DNA of 64,000 nucleotides, from positions 124,001 through 188,000 of the forward strand of contig NZ_JABAII010000011.1 of the NCBI RefSeq assembly GCF_012641405.1, written 5' to 3'. Of this stretch, positions 48,075-57,045 are shown piece after piece. Both the position numbers and the translations under genes were made by a program. This DNA comes from Rhizobium sp. P40RR-XXII. GTDB taxonomy: Bacteria; Pseudomonadota; Alphaproteobacteria; Rhizobiales; Rhizobiaceae. Within the stretch, counting starts at the first letter, position 1. The number at the start of each line of letters is the position of its first letter. The notes beneath the pieces were generated by a model. It saw only the letters and a program-made list of their open reading frames with translations. It had not been told where the DNA came from and did no database searches.

Positions 48075-50927
48075 ATGAACGATACGACTTTCCAAAACCT
48101 TCATATAAGTTCATCCATTAAGCGACGCCGTTTCCTGCAAGGTGCGGCAGGTCTTATAGCGGTTACCGTCCTTGGGCCGCCAATGAGAGCCACCGCCAGT
48201 CAGTCATCAAGCAATTCGACAGGCGTGCAGACACCTGTTCCCGGCGTGGCCAGTGAGCGGATCGACGGCCGCGCGAAGGTGACCGGCCAGAAGGTGTTTG
48301 CCCGGGACTTCAATTCCGCCGATATGGGATGGGCAGGGGATCAGTGGTACGCGCTCTATCTGCCGGCTCTGACGACCGAGCACAAATTCCTGAATGTGGA
48401 TTTGAGTTACCTGCCTGATGATGCAAAGCCAAAACGGGTCGTGCTCGGCAATCAGCTGAAATCAGCGGTTAGGTCTGCTCCGTTGGCTCGGTATCGTGAT
48501 CTGCAGGTCGAGGCTGAGGCAATCGATCAACACAAGGGACTGACGGAGCTCTTTAAAACGCCGCTTGCCGCGTCTGTCCAGGCCTTTGCCTCAAAGGGAT
48601 CCTCGTCGGTAGAATTCGATGTCATCGTTAAGCCCGGCAACGTTCCGAATTTCCTCGGGCAGGCGGTCGCCTTGCTCATGTTCGACAAGCGGGAGACTTA
48701 TCGGGCGGCAAAGCGCTACATGCAATTCAACGACGCCAGCTTTCAGGTGTACGCGTTGGATGATGCGTCTTCACAGGGCATGGGCGCGCCGTGGTCGCCT
48801 CAAACGACCTATGTAAAATACTTCGAGGATAGCGAAACCTTCAGCTATGCCACAGCCGATCCAACAACCTATCAGCAGAACGTTCCCACCTATCGCGACA
48901 AGATCAACCAATATCTGGCACAGAATCCGGATCTGATCCGCCAGCCTTTCACCGTGGACACGCAAGCCATGGATCCGATGTTCATGGAGCCGGAAAGTGG
49001 GCTCGCCTATTATGACACCAAGTCTCAAAGCCTGTCTCTCGTGCTCGGGACACAGTCGCCGGACGGCGATGTCTCGAGTGCTGCATCCATGTTCAGCGGT
49101 GCGGACTCGCCCATTGTCGTCAAGGAGGTCGTACTCCACAGCTGCTACCCCGGCGGCGGCTTTGGTGGCCGTGACAGCTCGCCCTTCTCTCAACTATTGG
49201 CTTTGACCGCGGCATTCTCCGATGGAGTTCCCGTCAAGCTCGCCCATGATCGTTTCGAACAGTTTCGCTACGGCCTGAAGCGTCCCGGCGCCGCGATCAA
49301 GGGTGAGTTGGTTGCCGGACCCGACATGAAGTTGCGCTTGGTCGAAGCGACAATGAATTTCAATGGAGGAGGGCTGCGCAACCTCTCCCCTTATGTTGCT
49401 AATCTGGCGGCGCTCTGCGTAGGTGGATCTTATGAACTGCCGATGGCAAATGTTTTCGCGCAGTCAAAGCACACTCAGGATATTACCGGCGGCTCTCAGC
49501 GCGGATTTGGTGGCCCGGAAGCCTTTCTTGCGATCGAGACGGCGCTCGACGATATCGCGGCATTCAAAGGCTGGGATCCGATCGCGTTGCGGCGCGCCAA
49601 TATTACCGACACCGGGGGCCGAACCATCGTCGGCGGTCCGATCGATCAAGAACTGCGCCTCGCGGAGATACTCGATCGAGCGGAGGCTCATGCCCTCTGG
49701 GCAGACCGGGAAAAAATCAAGGCTGACTATGCCGCTCGCGGGCTGACCTACGGCACGGGCATAGCGTTGTCCATGCAGGCTTATGGCACGTCTGGCGACG
49801 GAATGGTCGCAGCTGTCCTGGTTGATCCCGACGGTAAGTTGACGGTCCAGTCCGATGCCGTCGACATGGGAAATGGTTCGGCAACGACGTTGGGCGTGGT
49901 CATCGGGCCAATTCTCGGCGCGAATGCGTCTGACGTCGACATGGGTGGCTATCTCCTGTTCGGTCAAACCGGACTGACCACCAAGAGCAATGGAAGCGAT
50001 TGGAATAATCCGCACTGGACGGCCAAAGGCGTTGGTTCCTCTTCCGCCTGTCTGACTGGCCTCCATCAGGTCCACACCGTACAGCAAACGGCGCTTGCCT
50101 TCATGCAAGCCAGTATTCTGCCCGCAGCTGCAGCAATCTGGGGGCTGCAGGATCTTGGTCTCGACGATGTCAAATGGGACAATGGGCGGTTGGCCTTTGT
50201 CAATGGTGGGACCGAGCCGATAACGTGGGCTGATCTTGCAAAACTCATCTACAGCAAGGGCCTGCCGAGGGGAGCGCTCGGGCACGCGTTCATTCAGGGA
50301 AGTTGGGTCGAGGCTGACTTTGCAGGGCCGGGCGGCAGCATGCATTTGCAGCTCGACGGTTTGTCCTTCTATTTGCCAAACGCCAAGGATCCGACGTTTG
50401 TCGGTCGAACGAACACGAAGCCGCCACCCGCAATAGCACAGCGCTACTCCCGTTATGTTTGGGCACCTTGTGCAAACGTCATCGGGCTGACGGTGGACAA
50501 GGCCAATGGCTCGGTAAAGATCGAGAACGTCCTTTCTATCCTCAACGCCGGCAGATTGCTCGTGCCCCAGCTTGTCTCCGGACAAAGCCAGGGTGGGATC
50601 GCGATGGCGATCGGCTATGCGTTGATGGAAGACATGCCGAACGGCATGGCGGGACCCGCTGACGGAACCTGGAACCTGAACCGCTATCACGTGCCCCGTT
50701 GGAGTGATGTGCCATTAAACACGGCTTATGAGGCGGGCAAGCGTGCGCAGGAGCTGGTGACATTGCCGGAGAGTGCTGGCGACCGTGGTGCAGGCCGCGG
50801 CATTGCGGAGGCGGTGATGTGCTCCGTTGCACCAGCGATTTCCAATGCCCTGCATGACGCATTGGGCCGTCGTTACACATCCCTGCCGATTACGCCGGCG
50901 AAAATTCTGGAGGGACTGCGAGCATGA
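48075..50927 (+). CDS. Periplasmic xanthine-dehydrogenase-family molybdopterin-binding subunit
   Basis: The large catalytic subunit of a molybdenum hydroxylase, which oxidises aldehydes or N-heterocycles at a Mo-pterin centre. The 950-residue precursor starts with a Tat signal (KRRRFLQGAAGLIAVTVLG). Landmarks are ERIDGRAKVTGQKVF, YPGGGFGGRDSSPFSQ and GGSQRGFGGPEAFLAIETAL for cofactor contact, and GRGIAEAVMCSVAPAISNAL, where the Glu is the probable catalytic base. The start is set by GAGAGGTG before 48075. It overlaps the 2Fe-2S gene by four bases. No FAD subunit gene is present; a di-haem cytochrome gene follows instead, as in isoquinoline or nicotinate-type enzymes. The substrate is unknown. 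Confidence 0.9.
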   Translation: MNDTTFQNLHISSSIKRRRFLQGAAGLIAVTVLGPPMRATASQSSSNSTGVQTPVPGVASERIDGRAKVTGQKVFARDFNSADMGWAGDQWYALYLPALTTEHKFLNVDLSYLPDDAKPKRVVLGNQLKSAVRSAPLARYRDLQVEAEAIDQHKGLTELFKTPLAASVQAFASKGSSSVEFDVIVKPGNVPNFLGQAVALLMFDKRETYRAAKRYMQFNDASFQVYALDDASSQGMGAPWSPQTTYVKYFEDSETFSYATADPTTYQQNVPTYRDKINQYLAQNPDLIRQPFTVDTQAMDPMFMEPESGLAYYDTKSQSLSLVLGTQSPDGDVSSAASMFSGADSPIVVKEVVLHSCYPGGGFGGRDSSPFSQLLALTAAFSDGVPVKLAHDRFEQFRYGLKRPGAAIKGELVAGPDMKLRLVEATMNFNGGGLRNLSPYVANLAALCVGGSYELPMANVFAQSKHTQDITGGSQRGFGGPEAFLAIETALDDIAAFKGWDPIALRRANITDTGGRTIVGGPIDQELRLAEILDRAEAHALWADREKIKADYAARGLTYGTGIALSMQAYGTSGDGMVAAVLVDPDGKLTVQSDAVDMGNGSATTLGVVIGPILGANASDVDMGGYLLFGQTGLTTKSNGSDWNNPHWTAKGVGSSSACLTGLHQVHTVQQTALAFMQASILPAAAAIWGLQDLGLDDVKWDNGRLAFVNGGTEPITWADLAKLIYSKGLPRGALGHAFIQGSWVEADFAGPGGSMHLQLDGLSFYLPNAKDPTFVGRTNTKPPPAIAQRYSRYVWAPCANVIGLTVDKANGSVKIENVLSILNAGRLLVPQLVSGQSQGGIAMAIGYALMEDMPNGMAGPADGTWNLNRYHVPRWSDVPLNTAYEAGKRAQELVTLPESAGDRGAGRGIAEAVMCSVAPAISNALHDALGRRYTSLPITPAKILEGLRA

Positions 50928-51448
50928 CGATTTCCTTCAAAGTCAACGGCATCGCTCATGAGGTGGATTCGGCTCGCGCGGACGATCGGCTGATCGACTT
51001 CCTTCACGACGATCTCGGCCTAACCGGAACCAAATTCTGCTGCGGGATAGGCATCTGTCGTGCCTGCACAGTAGCTTCCATCCACTCGCCCACCGAAGCG
51101 GCGACACCGGTCATCAGCTGCTCCACCGCACTGGCGATGGTCGATGGCACGGAGATCACCACGATCGAAGGCATCACGCCAAACGAAGGATTGCTTCCTA
51201 TTCAGGAGGCATTTCTGCAGGAGTTCTCGTTTCAATGTGGCTATTGCGCTCCCGGCTTTGTCATAGCATCACAAATCTTTCTGGATGGGCTGCGGCAGCT
51301 GGGTAGTTTGCCAAGCGATCTCGATGCGGCAATCGAACAGGCCGTCGGTTCCCATATCTGTCGCTGTACCGGCTATGTCCGTTATTACGACGCCATCCGC
51401 AAGACAGCCGAAGCGATGTTCGCAAAGGAAGGTTCGCACAATGGCTAG
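50924..51448 (+). CDS. (2Fe-2S)-binding subunit of the molybdenum hydroxylase
   Basis: A 174-residue small subunit carrying two [2Fe-2S] clusters. The N-terminal ferredoxin-like domain has CCGIGICRACTV with a later partner in VISCSTALAM; the C-terminal helical domain has QCGYCAPGF and HICRCTGYVRY. It passes electrons from the molybdenum centre to the next carrier. It has no signal peptide, so export is expected by co-transport with the Tat-targeted large subunit. It is coupled to the genes on both sides by overlaps. Confidence 0.95.
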   Translation: MTISFKVNGIAHEVDSARADDRLIDFLHDDLGLTGTKFCCGIGICRACTVASIHSPTEAATPVISCSTALAMVDGTEITTIEGITPNEGLLPIQEAFLQEFSFQCGYCAPGFVIASQIFLDGLRQLGSLPSDLDAAIEQAVGSHICRCTGYVRYYDAIRKTAEAMFAKEGSHNG

Positions 51449-52430
51449 CTATCCTTTCAATCGCCAATGTCTATCCCTTCTATTGTTGTTGTCAGCCGGG
51501 CAGCTGCTGGCAGGCAATGCGCGGGCCGATCAGGCCGACGCGGGTTCGACCAGGGAACTTTATGGTGCGGAATGCCGCAAGCAGGTGGGGGATATCCCCG
51601 AATTCTCCTGTAGCGATGGGGTTCCTGTGCCGATTACCGTCGATGGCAAGAGCGTGCCGGCAACGAAGAACATGACGTGCGATCGGCCGGCCTTGCTTCC
51701 AAATGGAGCGGAGTCTGATGGGCAATGCGTGCCGAACTCCCGCATCCTGTCCCTATCAACGAAGACCATGCAGATCGCGGTCATGTGCCGGCAAAAGATC
51801 ATTCGACCGGCGGACAAAATGGAGTTCGATGAAATCGATATCGTGGCTCACAACCCGACAACAGGTGCTACTTGCTGGTTTCAGGCGGAAGGGAAGCCCA
51901 ATCAACCCGTGAGCGGCGAGAAAGTGCCGTCTCCGACATCCCAGCCTCCAAGCGAATTTTGGAACACGCCGGAGACCACGTTCAAAGGCGGCTGTGGAAG
52001 CTGCCACGACAACGACCCATTCATGTTCTCTCCGTTTGTGGGCCAAGTCTGGAACCATATGCCCGTGAACCCCTTCGGCCCATACTATCATGTGGATCTT
52101 ACTTCCCCTCATCGGATAGGTTTCAGCAGTTGGCCAACCCAGGCCCTCAATCCGACCGACAATACGTGCCTTGGCTGTCACCGGATCGGTATCGCGGAAA
52201 CGTGCCGACAACTGACGGACGAGATGACTGGGCGTTTTCCCGAGGGGGCCGATGATTGGGCAAGTCGCTTTCCGGGCTCGCATGCAATGCCGCCGGATAT
52301 CGGCATCACGCAGACCAGCTGGAATGCAATCTATAAATCCTCTGTGGATCAGATCAGATCGTGCTGCCAGAAGCCTGACCAGCCGGCATGTCGCGTAACT
52401 TCGATCCCCGCCTATCCGCCACCGAACTAA
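51441..52430 (+). CDS. Exported di-haem c-type cytochrome
   Basis: A 329-residue periplasmic protein with a signal peptide (LSLLLLLSAGQLLAGNARA) and two haem-binding motifs, CGSCH near residue 182 and CLGCH near residue 236. Further cysteines lie at both ends (ECRKQV, FSCSDG, RSCCQKPDQPAC). It is presumably the electron acceptor of the molybdenum hydroxylase, replacing the FAD subunit of cytoplasmic relatives. AAGGAAGG sets the start, which overlaps the preceding gene by eight bases. It is not one of the classical cytochrome subunits that I recognise by sequence. Confidence 0.82.
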   Translation: MASYPFNRQCLSLLLLLSAGQLLAGNARADQADAGSTRELYGAECRKQVGDIPEFSCSDGVPVPITVDGKSVPATKNMTCDRPALLPNGAESDGQCVPNSRILSLSTKTMQIAVMCRQKIIRPADKMEFDEIDIVAHNPTTGATCWFQAEGKPNQPVSGEKVPSPTSQPPSEFWNTPETTFKGGCGSCHDNDPFMFSPFVGQVWNHMPVNPFGPYYHVDLTSPHRIGFSSWPTQALNPTDNTCLGCHRIGIAETCRQLTDEMTGRFPEGADDWASRFPGSHAMPPDIGITQTSWNAIYKSSVDQIRSCCQKPDQPACRVTSIPAYPPPN

Positions 52431-52767
52431 ATGATTGCCCGCTCCGACGGAAGAGTGAAGGGTTTGCAGCGCCGATGGCCTTTCGCATGTCGCGGCCGAT
52501 TTTTTCCACCTCCTTGACGATCTGCTTCAGGGTTTGCCGGTTCTCGTGACGAGATCGACGCTGCTGCCGAGAACTGGGTTGGAGTACATTGTACGCAATA
52601 CTGTATTGCGCCGCATCATTTTGTCGGATACGAACAAGCATCCACAAGGACCCGGTGAGACCCCGGGTGGCTCTTCTGGCCGCCGATCCGCTAGACAACA
52701 CAGCAACGCAACCTTACCTCCCAGGGCCGGCCCTCCGGTCGTTGCATTCAACTGTGAAATTTCTCCA
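52431..52767. other. Region upstream of the SulP gene with a palindrome
   Basis: No gene supported. GCAATAC-T-GTATTGC at 52595-52609 is a perfect 7-base inverted repeat, about 160 bases before the SulP start, and could be a regulator site. An open frame upstream of 52768 is rich in unlikely residues and is not counted as coding. Confidence 0.45.
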
Positions 52768-54255
52768 ATGCGATCTCTTTCAAACTACCATCACGAGTGG
52801 TTCTCCAACATTCGTGCCGATATTCTTTCGGGTATTGTCGTGGCGCTGGCGCTGATTCCGGAGGCCGTCGGCTTCTCAGTGATTGCTGGTGTCGATCCTA
52901 AGGTCGGACTGTTCGCATCTGTCGCTATTGCGTGCGTGACGGCAATTTGCGGCGGCCGGCCGGCTATGATCTCGGCGGCGACAGCATCGACCGCCGTGCT
53001 CATGGGGCCTCTCGTGCGCGATCACGGCATACAATACCTCTTTGCCGCAACCATTCTCATGGGCGTGCTGCAGATCATTGCCGGGATGCTGAAGCTCGGG
53101 CGGCTGATGCGGTTCGTGTCACGATCGGTGATGACCGGCTTCGTCAATTCGCTGGCGATCCTAATCTTCATTGCGCAGTTGCCGCAGCTGATCGGCGTGC
53201 CCGAGATCACATATCTGCTGATCGCCATTGCGCTGGCGGTGATCTATCTCTTCCCGTACGTTACCAAAGCCATCCCGTCGCCGCTGGTGGCGATCGTCGT
53301 CGTCACTTGCGTGACGCTCGGCTTCGGCATTCATGTGCATACGGTCGCCGATCTCGGCGAGATGCCGACGTCGCTGCCGCCCTTTGCGTTTCCGGCCATA
53401 CCGTTAACATTCGACACGCTCAAGATCATCTTCCCCTATGCGGTGGCGCTTGCGGCCGTTGGCCTGCTGGAATCGCTTCTGACGGCGCAGATCGTGGATG
53501 ACTTGACCGATACGCCGAGCAACAAGAGCCAGGAATGTGTGGGGCAGGGGGCCGGCAATATCGTCTCGGCTTTCTTCGGCGGCATGGGCGGCTGTGCGAT
53601 GATCGGCCAATCGGTCATCAACGTGACCTCAGGCGGCCGCGGGCGGCTTTCGACCTTCGTCGCCGGTGCCTTCCTGCTGGTGCTGCTACTCGTGCTCGAC
53701 GATATCCTGCGCATCGTGCCGGTGGCAGCCCTCGTTGCGGTGATGATCATGGTGTCGATCGGCACATTCTCGTGGAAGTCGATCATAGATATCAAGCGGC
53801 ATCCCGGCACCTCATCGGTCGTCATGCTGGCGACGGTTGCGACCGTGCTTGCCACGCAGGATCTCTCCAAGGGCGTCGTGGTGGGAGTGCTGCTGTCCGG
53901 CATCTTCTTTGCCCGTAAGGTGGCACGGCTCTTTAGCGTGAGGCGGCTTGAGGATCCCGTGAGCGGTCTTGTGACCTACAGCGTCGAAGGACAGATTTTC
54001 TTCGCCTCGGCTGAAAGCTTTATCGGTGCCTTTGAATTCGGGGATACGGCAAGGAAGGTGATCATCGATGTCAGCAAGGCGCATCTTTGGGATATCACCG
54101 CAGTCGGCGCTCTCGACAAGGTGGTTATCAAGTTCCGCCGCGCCGATGTAGATGTGCGGGTGCTTGGCTTCAACGACGCGAGCGCAGACATGGTCGACCG
54201 CTTCGCACTACATGACAAGGATGAGCGGGCCGCCGCCAGTGCTTCTCTGCACTAA
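52768..54255 (+). CDS. SulP family inorganic anion transporter with STAS domain
   Basis: A 495-residue member of the SLC26/SulP family, which carries sulfate, bicarbonate or related anions. It opens with YHHEWFSNIRADILSGIVVALALIPEAVGFSVIAGVDPKVGLFAS, the conserved transport-core start, and continues through about 11-14 hydrophobic segments (FGGMGGCAMIGQSVINVTSGG is the second signature). A C-terminal STAS domain contains VEGQIFFASAESFIGAF and IIDVSKAHLWDITAVGALDKVV. The ATG at 52768 is chosen because the residues before it do not look like protein. It lies alone; whether it belongs with the hydroxylase operon is unclear. Confidence 0.93.
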   Translation: MRSLSNYHHEWFSNIRADILSGIVVALALIPEAVGFSVIAGVDPKVGLFASVAIACVTAICGGRPAMISAATASTAVLMGPLVRDHGIQYLFAATILMGVLQIIAGMLKLGRLMRFVSRSVMTGFVNSLAILIFIAQLPQLIGVPEITYLLIAIALAVIYLFPYVTKAIPSPLVAIVVVTCVTLGFGIHVHTVADLGEMPTSLPPFAFPAIPLTFDTLKIIFPYAVALAAVGLLESLLTAQIVDDLTDTPSNKSQECVGQGAGNIVSAFFGGMGGCAMIGQSVINVTSGGRGRLSTFVAGAFLLVLLLVLDDILRIVPVAALVAVMIMVSIGTFSWKSIIDIKRHPGTSSVVMLATVATVLATQDLSKGVVVGVLLSGIFFARKVARLFSVRRLEDPVSGLVTYSVEGQIFFASAESFIGAFEFGDTARKVIIDVSKAHLWDITAVGALDKVVIKFRRADVDVRVLGFNDASADMVDRFALHDKDERAAASASLH

Positions 54256-54554
54256 TCCATCGCGATGTTGTCGGGTGCTTCATGCGGCCGGCAACATTTC
54301 CGGCCTCGCTTGGTTTTTCTGCTGGCCAAATTTTGTGTGGTCTTTTCCGCCGCATATGGAGAAGATGTGGGCAATGCGGCAAAGGCACCCACCCACGCAT
54401 AACGCCTCGCGACGGACTGCCATTCAGGTGACGTTCGGGCGATTCAAGGAGAGCGTTTCGCCAACCATTTCGAGAGGCGAGGGCTCCAATAGAAACAAAA
54501 AACGTTTGGTAAATGGGTGAGCCTCCAGCGCCTCATCTAGAGCAAGGTGCGACG

Positions 54555-55406
54555 CTATCCAAGCAACCAAGCAAATGCGCGGCGCAGTTCCTGGGCGCCG
54601 TCAGCCTCGTACCAGCGCCCGTGCGCCAGGATAATACGCTCCGGATTCCACTCGATCATCTGTTCTACAGCAGTTTTGAGCCGCCTGCGGTTTCGCAGAA
54701 ATGTCATTCTCATGTCTCTGGGCATGCTGCCATGCGGATCCTGCACACCGCCGAGCCATGTTAGCCAGCGCATGAGAGAGCCATTGAGCCGACAGAGTTC
54801 AAAATTTTCGATCAGGTCAGTCAGCACCAATGTACGGCTAGCACGATGGAAAAATTCGATCTCAGTCATGAAGCTGCCTTCAATGGGCAGGGTGATGAGT
54901 TCCTGATCCCAGGGGTAGCCGTTCGTCGATGACAGTGCATGTGCGGTAAAATTGATGCGCCCCTTGGACTGTTCATGGATATAGGGAGCAAGATAGATCT
55001 GCGCGCTCGGATAGGCATCTCTCCAATCGGGGATCCACCAATAGTGAATGCGGTTCGGTCCTACGATCCAGCGCGGAGAGCCCAAAACTTCCAATTCCTT
55101 CTTTAGGTGGAGGGATAGAGCCGTTGGCGAATGAAGGAAGAGTCCATCGGCAAGCCTCATCACAGTCATTCGCGTCGGGAATGACATCTTCGGCCATGGC
55201 ATGCCAAATCGAATGAGCGGACCATCCACAATCCAAACATTCTCGGCAACCGGCTTCAAGATGCCAATCGGCGGATAAGTTCCTTGGGGGCACAAGACAA
55301 AGCTCCTCCTCCTTGCGCTTAACTTCGGCAAACGGACGCGGGTATTACCCAGTTCCAGCCGCAGCGGCAGTTCGGCCGCCAAGCGCAAGAGATTGGTGAT
55401 CGACAT
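54555..55406 (-). CDS. DUF4336 (metallo-hydrolase-like) protein
   Basis: A 283-residue member of the DUF4336 family, related to the metallo-beta-lactamase fold. Features are ENVWIVDGPLIRFGMPWPKM, MTVMRLADGLFLHSP, WIVGPNRIHYWWIPDWRDAYP and the C-terminal PERIILAHGRWYE. The usual HxHxDH zinc motif is not present, so enzyme activity is uncertain. It lies left of the MarR-site gene group; its own upstream region shows no copy of the operator within 185 bases. The 299 bases between it and the SulP gene show nothing I can name. Confidence 0.82.
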   Translation of the reverse strand: MSITNLLRLAAELPLRLELGNTRVRLPKLSARRRSFVLCPQGTYPPIGILKPVAENVWIVDGPLIRFGMPWPKMSFPTRMTVMRLADGLFLHSPTALSLHLKKELEVLGSPRWIVGPNRIHYWWIPDWRDAYPSAQIYLAPYIHEQSKGRINFTAHALSSTNGYPWDQELITLPIEGSFMTEIEFFHRASRTLVLTDLIENFELCRLNGSLMRWLTWLGGVQDPHGSMPRDMRMTFLRNRRRLKTAVEQMIEWNPERIILAHGRWYEADGAQELRRAFAWLLG

Positions 55407-55592
55407 GGGCGCTTCTCGGAAGGCCGTGGGCTATTGAATACCGCCAGGGCAGGTTGGATGAGCCGATACGAAGCTGTCTTGCTTGCCAAGAGTGGCGTTC
55501 GAGAAAGCAAATTGTCGTTGTTATGTGGCACGACCGAATATCCGCTAACGATTGATAAGCCCCCTCCGCATCCATCTATTGGCAATGGAAAT

Positions 55593-55943
55593 TCATTTCT
55601 CGAAACGGCTGTTCCGGGCATCCCAAAGATCGTCATTGTCGAGAATATCGAGAGCAAGGTCATCTTCATCGAGTTCGAGATCGCTGAGAACAAGAAGGTG
55701 GCTGCCGTGACGTAAGTCTCGCAAGAGAGCGCTCCTGTCGTCGTCCTCGAAAAGCAATGTCGCGAGCTTGTGCCAGAATCCGTTCTCCTCACTGGTCGCG
55801 AACGCTATGGCATCGGCTCCCGTCAGCACCTCGATCTTTGTCGGAGAGATGCCAACGGAAACCAGACGCTCAATCGCCTCGTTTGCACTGGCACGGTCAT
55901 CGAAAAGCGCCGCTATTGCATTCGTCTTTTGCTTTGGCGCCAT
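55593..55943 (-). CDS. General-stress-17M-like small protein
   Basis: A 116-residue acidic protein beginning MAPKQKTNAIAALFDDRASANEAIERLVSVGI, which matches the start of the general stress protein 17M-like (YflT) domain: a beta strand, then an ANEAIERL helix and a glycine before the second strand. The rest (GADAIAFATSEENGFWHKLATLLFEDDD) is family-compatible. I chose the ATG at 55943; one seven codons upstream is possible. A perfect MarR-type operator lies 41 bases before the start, so this gene is the leftmost member of the predicted regulon. Confidence 0.65.
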   Translation of the reverse strand: MAPKQKTNAIAALFDDRASANEAIERLVSVGISPTKIEVLTGADAIAFATSEENGFWHKLATLLFEDDDRSALLRDLRHGSHLLVLSDLELDEDDLALDILDNDDLWDARNSRFEK

Positions 55944-55983
55944 CGGTAGCAAACCTGTCCACACTGCGAGGTGAGAGGCAATT

Positions 55984-56002
55984 TATATCACGTCATGATA
56001 TA
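55984..56002. promoter_or_regulatory. MarR-type operator, site 1
   Basis: TATATCA-CGTCA-TGATATA: seven-base arms that are exact complements around a five-base spacer. It lies 41 bases upstream of the leftward 17M-like gene. The best-conserved of six copies. Confidence 0.7.
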
Positions 56003-56178
56003 CTTCGTACAGATCGATCACAATCCGCAAGGAATAAAAATCATCCGAATCCAGAACTCCAAAGCGGCTTGTCCGATAGGATGCCATGCCAGCTTTCTTC
56101 GCCGGCGACAACGCAGCGCAAGGCGAGACAATCAAGTCGCGTCGATTTCAACCGACTATCAGCGTGGCCCTTTCAATT

Positions 56179-56197
56179 TATATCATACTATGACATA
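56179..56197. promoter_or_regulatory. MarR-type operator, site 2
   Basis: TATATCA-TACTA-TGACATA, same 7-5-7 layout as site 1 with one arm mismatch, 79 bases upstream of the rightward gene at 56277. Confidence 0.65.
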
Positions 56198-56276
56198 TAT
56201 TATGGAGAGGAGCGGAAGGAAGAGCGGTCGGTCCGGCCAGTGAAAGACGGGGCGCTTAACCACGGAGGAGTTTCTG

Positions 56277-56582
56277 GTGGAACGACTTGATGCGAGAATT
56301 GATGGTTCAATACGGCTTGATCGTGATGTGCGGTTTTACGGAATAGTCACCGGAAGTCTCACGGTCCCAAGGGGACGGACATTCGAACTTCACGGGACGA
56401 TTTGCCATGATCTCATTGTCGAACCCGGCGCAATCGTCGTGGTCTATGGCATTGTCGGTGGAGTTCTGAGAAACGAGGGCGGTGATGCTCGCGTCTTCGG
56501 TTCCGTTGGATCGGTGATGGACTCTGACGAGACGAGGCCGACGGATCTGTCGTCTCGAACCACTGCCGCGCGAACCGGATAA
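56277..56582 (+). CDS. Bactofilin-like beta-repeat protein (tentative)
   Basis: A 101-residue protein starting at a GTG with a GGAGGAG site ahead. It reads as short hydrophobic beta strands with regularly spaced glycines (IDGSIRLDRDVRFYGIVTGSLTVPRGRTFELHG, DLIVEPGAIVVVYGIVGGVL, ARVFGSVGSV), the pattern of a right-handed beta-helix such as bactofilins (polymer-forming cytoskeletal proteins). It is shorter than typical bactofilins and lacks their clear N-terminal signature, so the call is provisional. Operator site 2 lies upstream. Confidence 0.55.
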   Translation: MERLDARIDGSIRLDRDVRFYGIVTGSLTVPRGRTFELHGTICHDLIVEPGAIVVVYGIVGGVLRNEGGDARVFGSVGSVMDSDETRPTDLSSRTTAARTG

Positions 56583-56695
56583 GAGCTGCCCGCGCCCATG
56601 ATCAGGGCGGCTGCAACTGATCAGCTCAACGACTGGCCGGCCGACGTTTGCAATCCGAACTCCTCGGATCCTTATCAACCCCTGGGTATTTGAAC

Positions 56696-57007
56696 ATGGC
56701 TGAGGTGGTGCACTTCAAACCGATAAAAGCGCGATCCAGACGACGGCGCGTTGAGGCTGCCGGCCGTGAGGCGAACTCCCGCCTACCGGAATTGCGTAGT
56801 TCATCGAAAGTTCAGACCAATGCCAATGTCATAGGAAGCGATCCGGAAACAACGCCCTCCGTGATGGCCCTTTTAAAGACGGTCGTTGTGCCTATCGTCA
56901 TTTTGCTTTGCTCAATCGCAGCTTTCGCTATCTTCGTCGCCCATGTCAGCGGGCAACCTGGCTATTCGGCAAGGAATAACGTGTCGTCTCCTTCGTTGGT
57001 CGAATAG
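56696..57007 (+). CDS. Small single-pass membrane protein, unknown
   Basis: A 103-residue protein with a basic cytoplasmic N-terminus (HFKPIKARSRRRRVEAAGRE) and one strong membrane segment (TVVVPIVILLCSIAAFAIFVAHV), followed by a short polar tail. No family recognised. A TTG at 56648 is a possible longer start. It faces the ClC gene, with the stop codons about 40 bases apart. Confidence 0.6.
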   Translation: MAEVVHFKPIKARSRRRRVEAAGREANSRLPELRSSSKVQTNANVIGSDPETTPSVMALLKTVVVPIVILLCSIAAFAIFVAHVSGQPGYSARNNVSSPSLVE

Positions 57008-57045
57008 TCGGCTCAAGCCCGCACGGAAAGTCAACGATCACTGCT

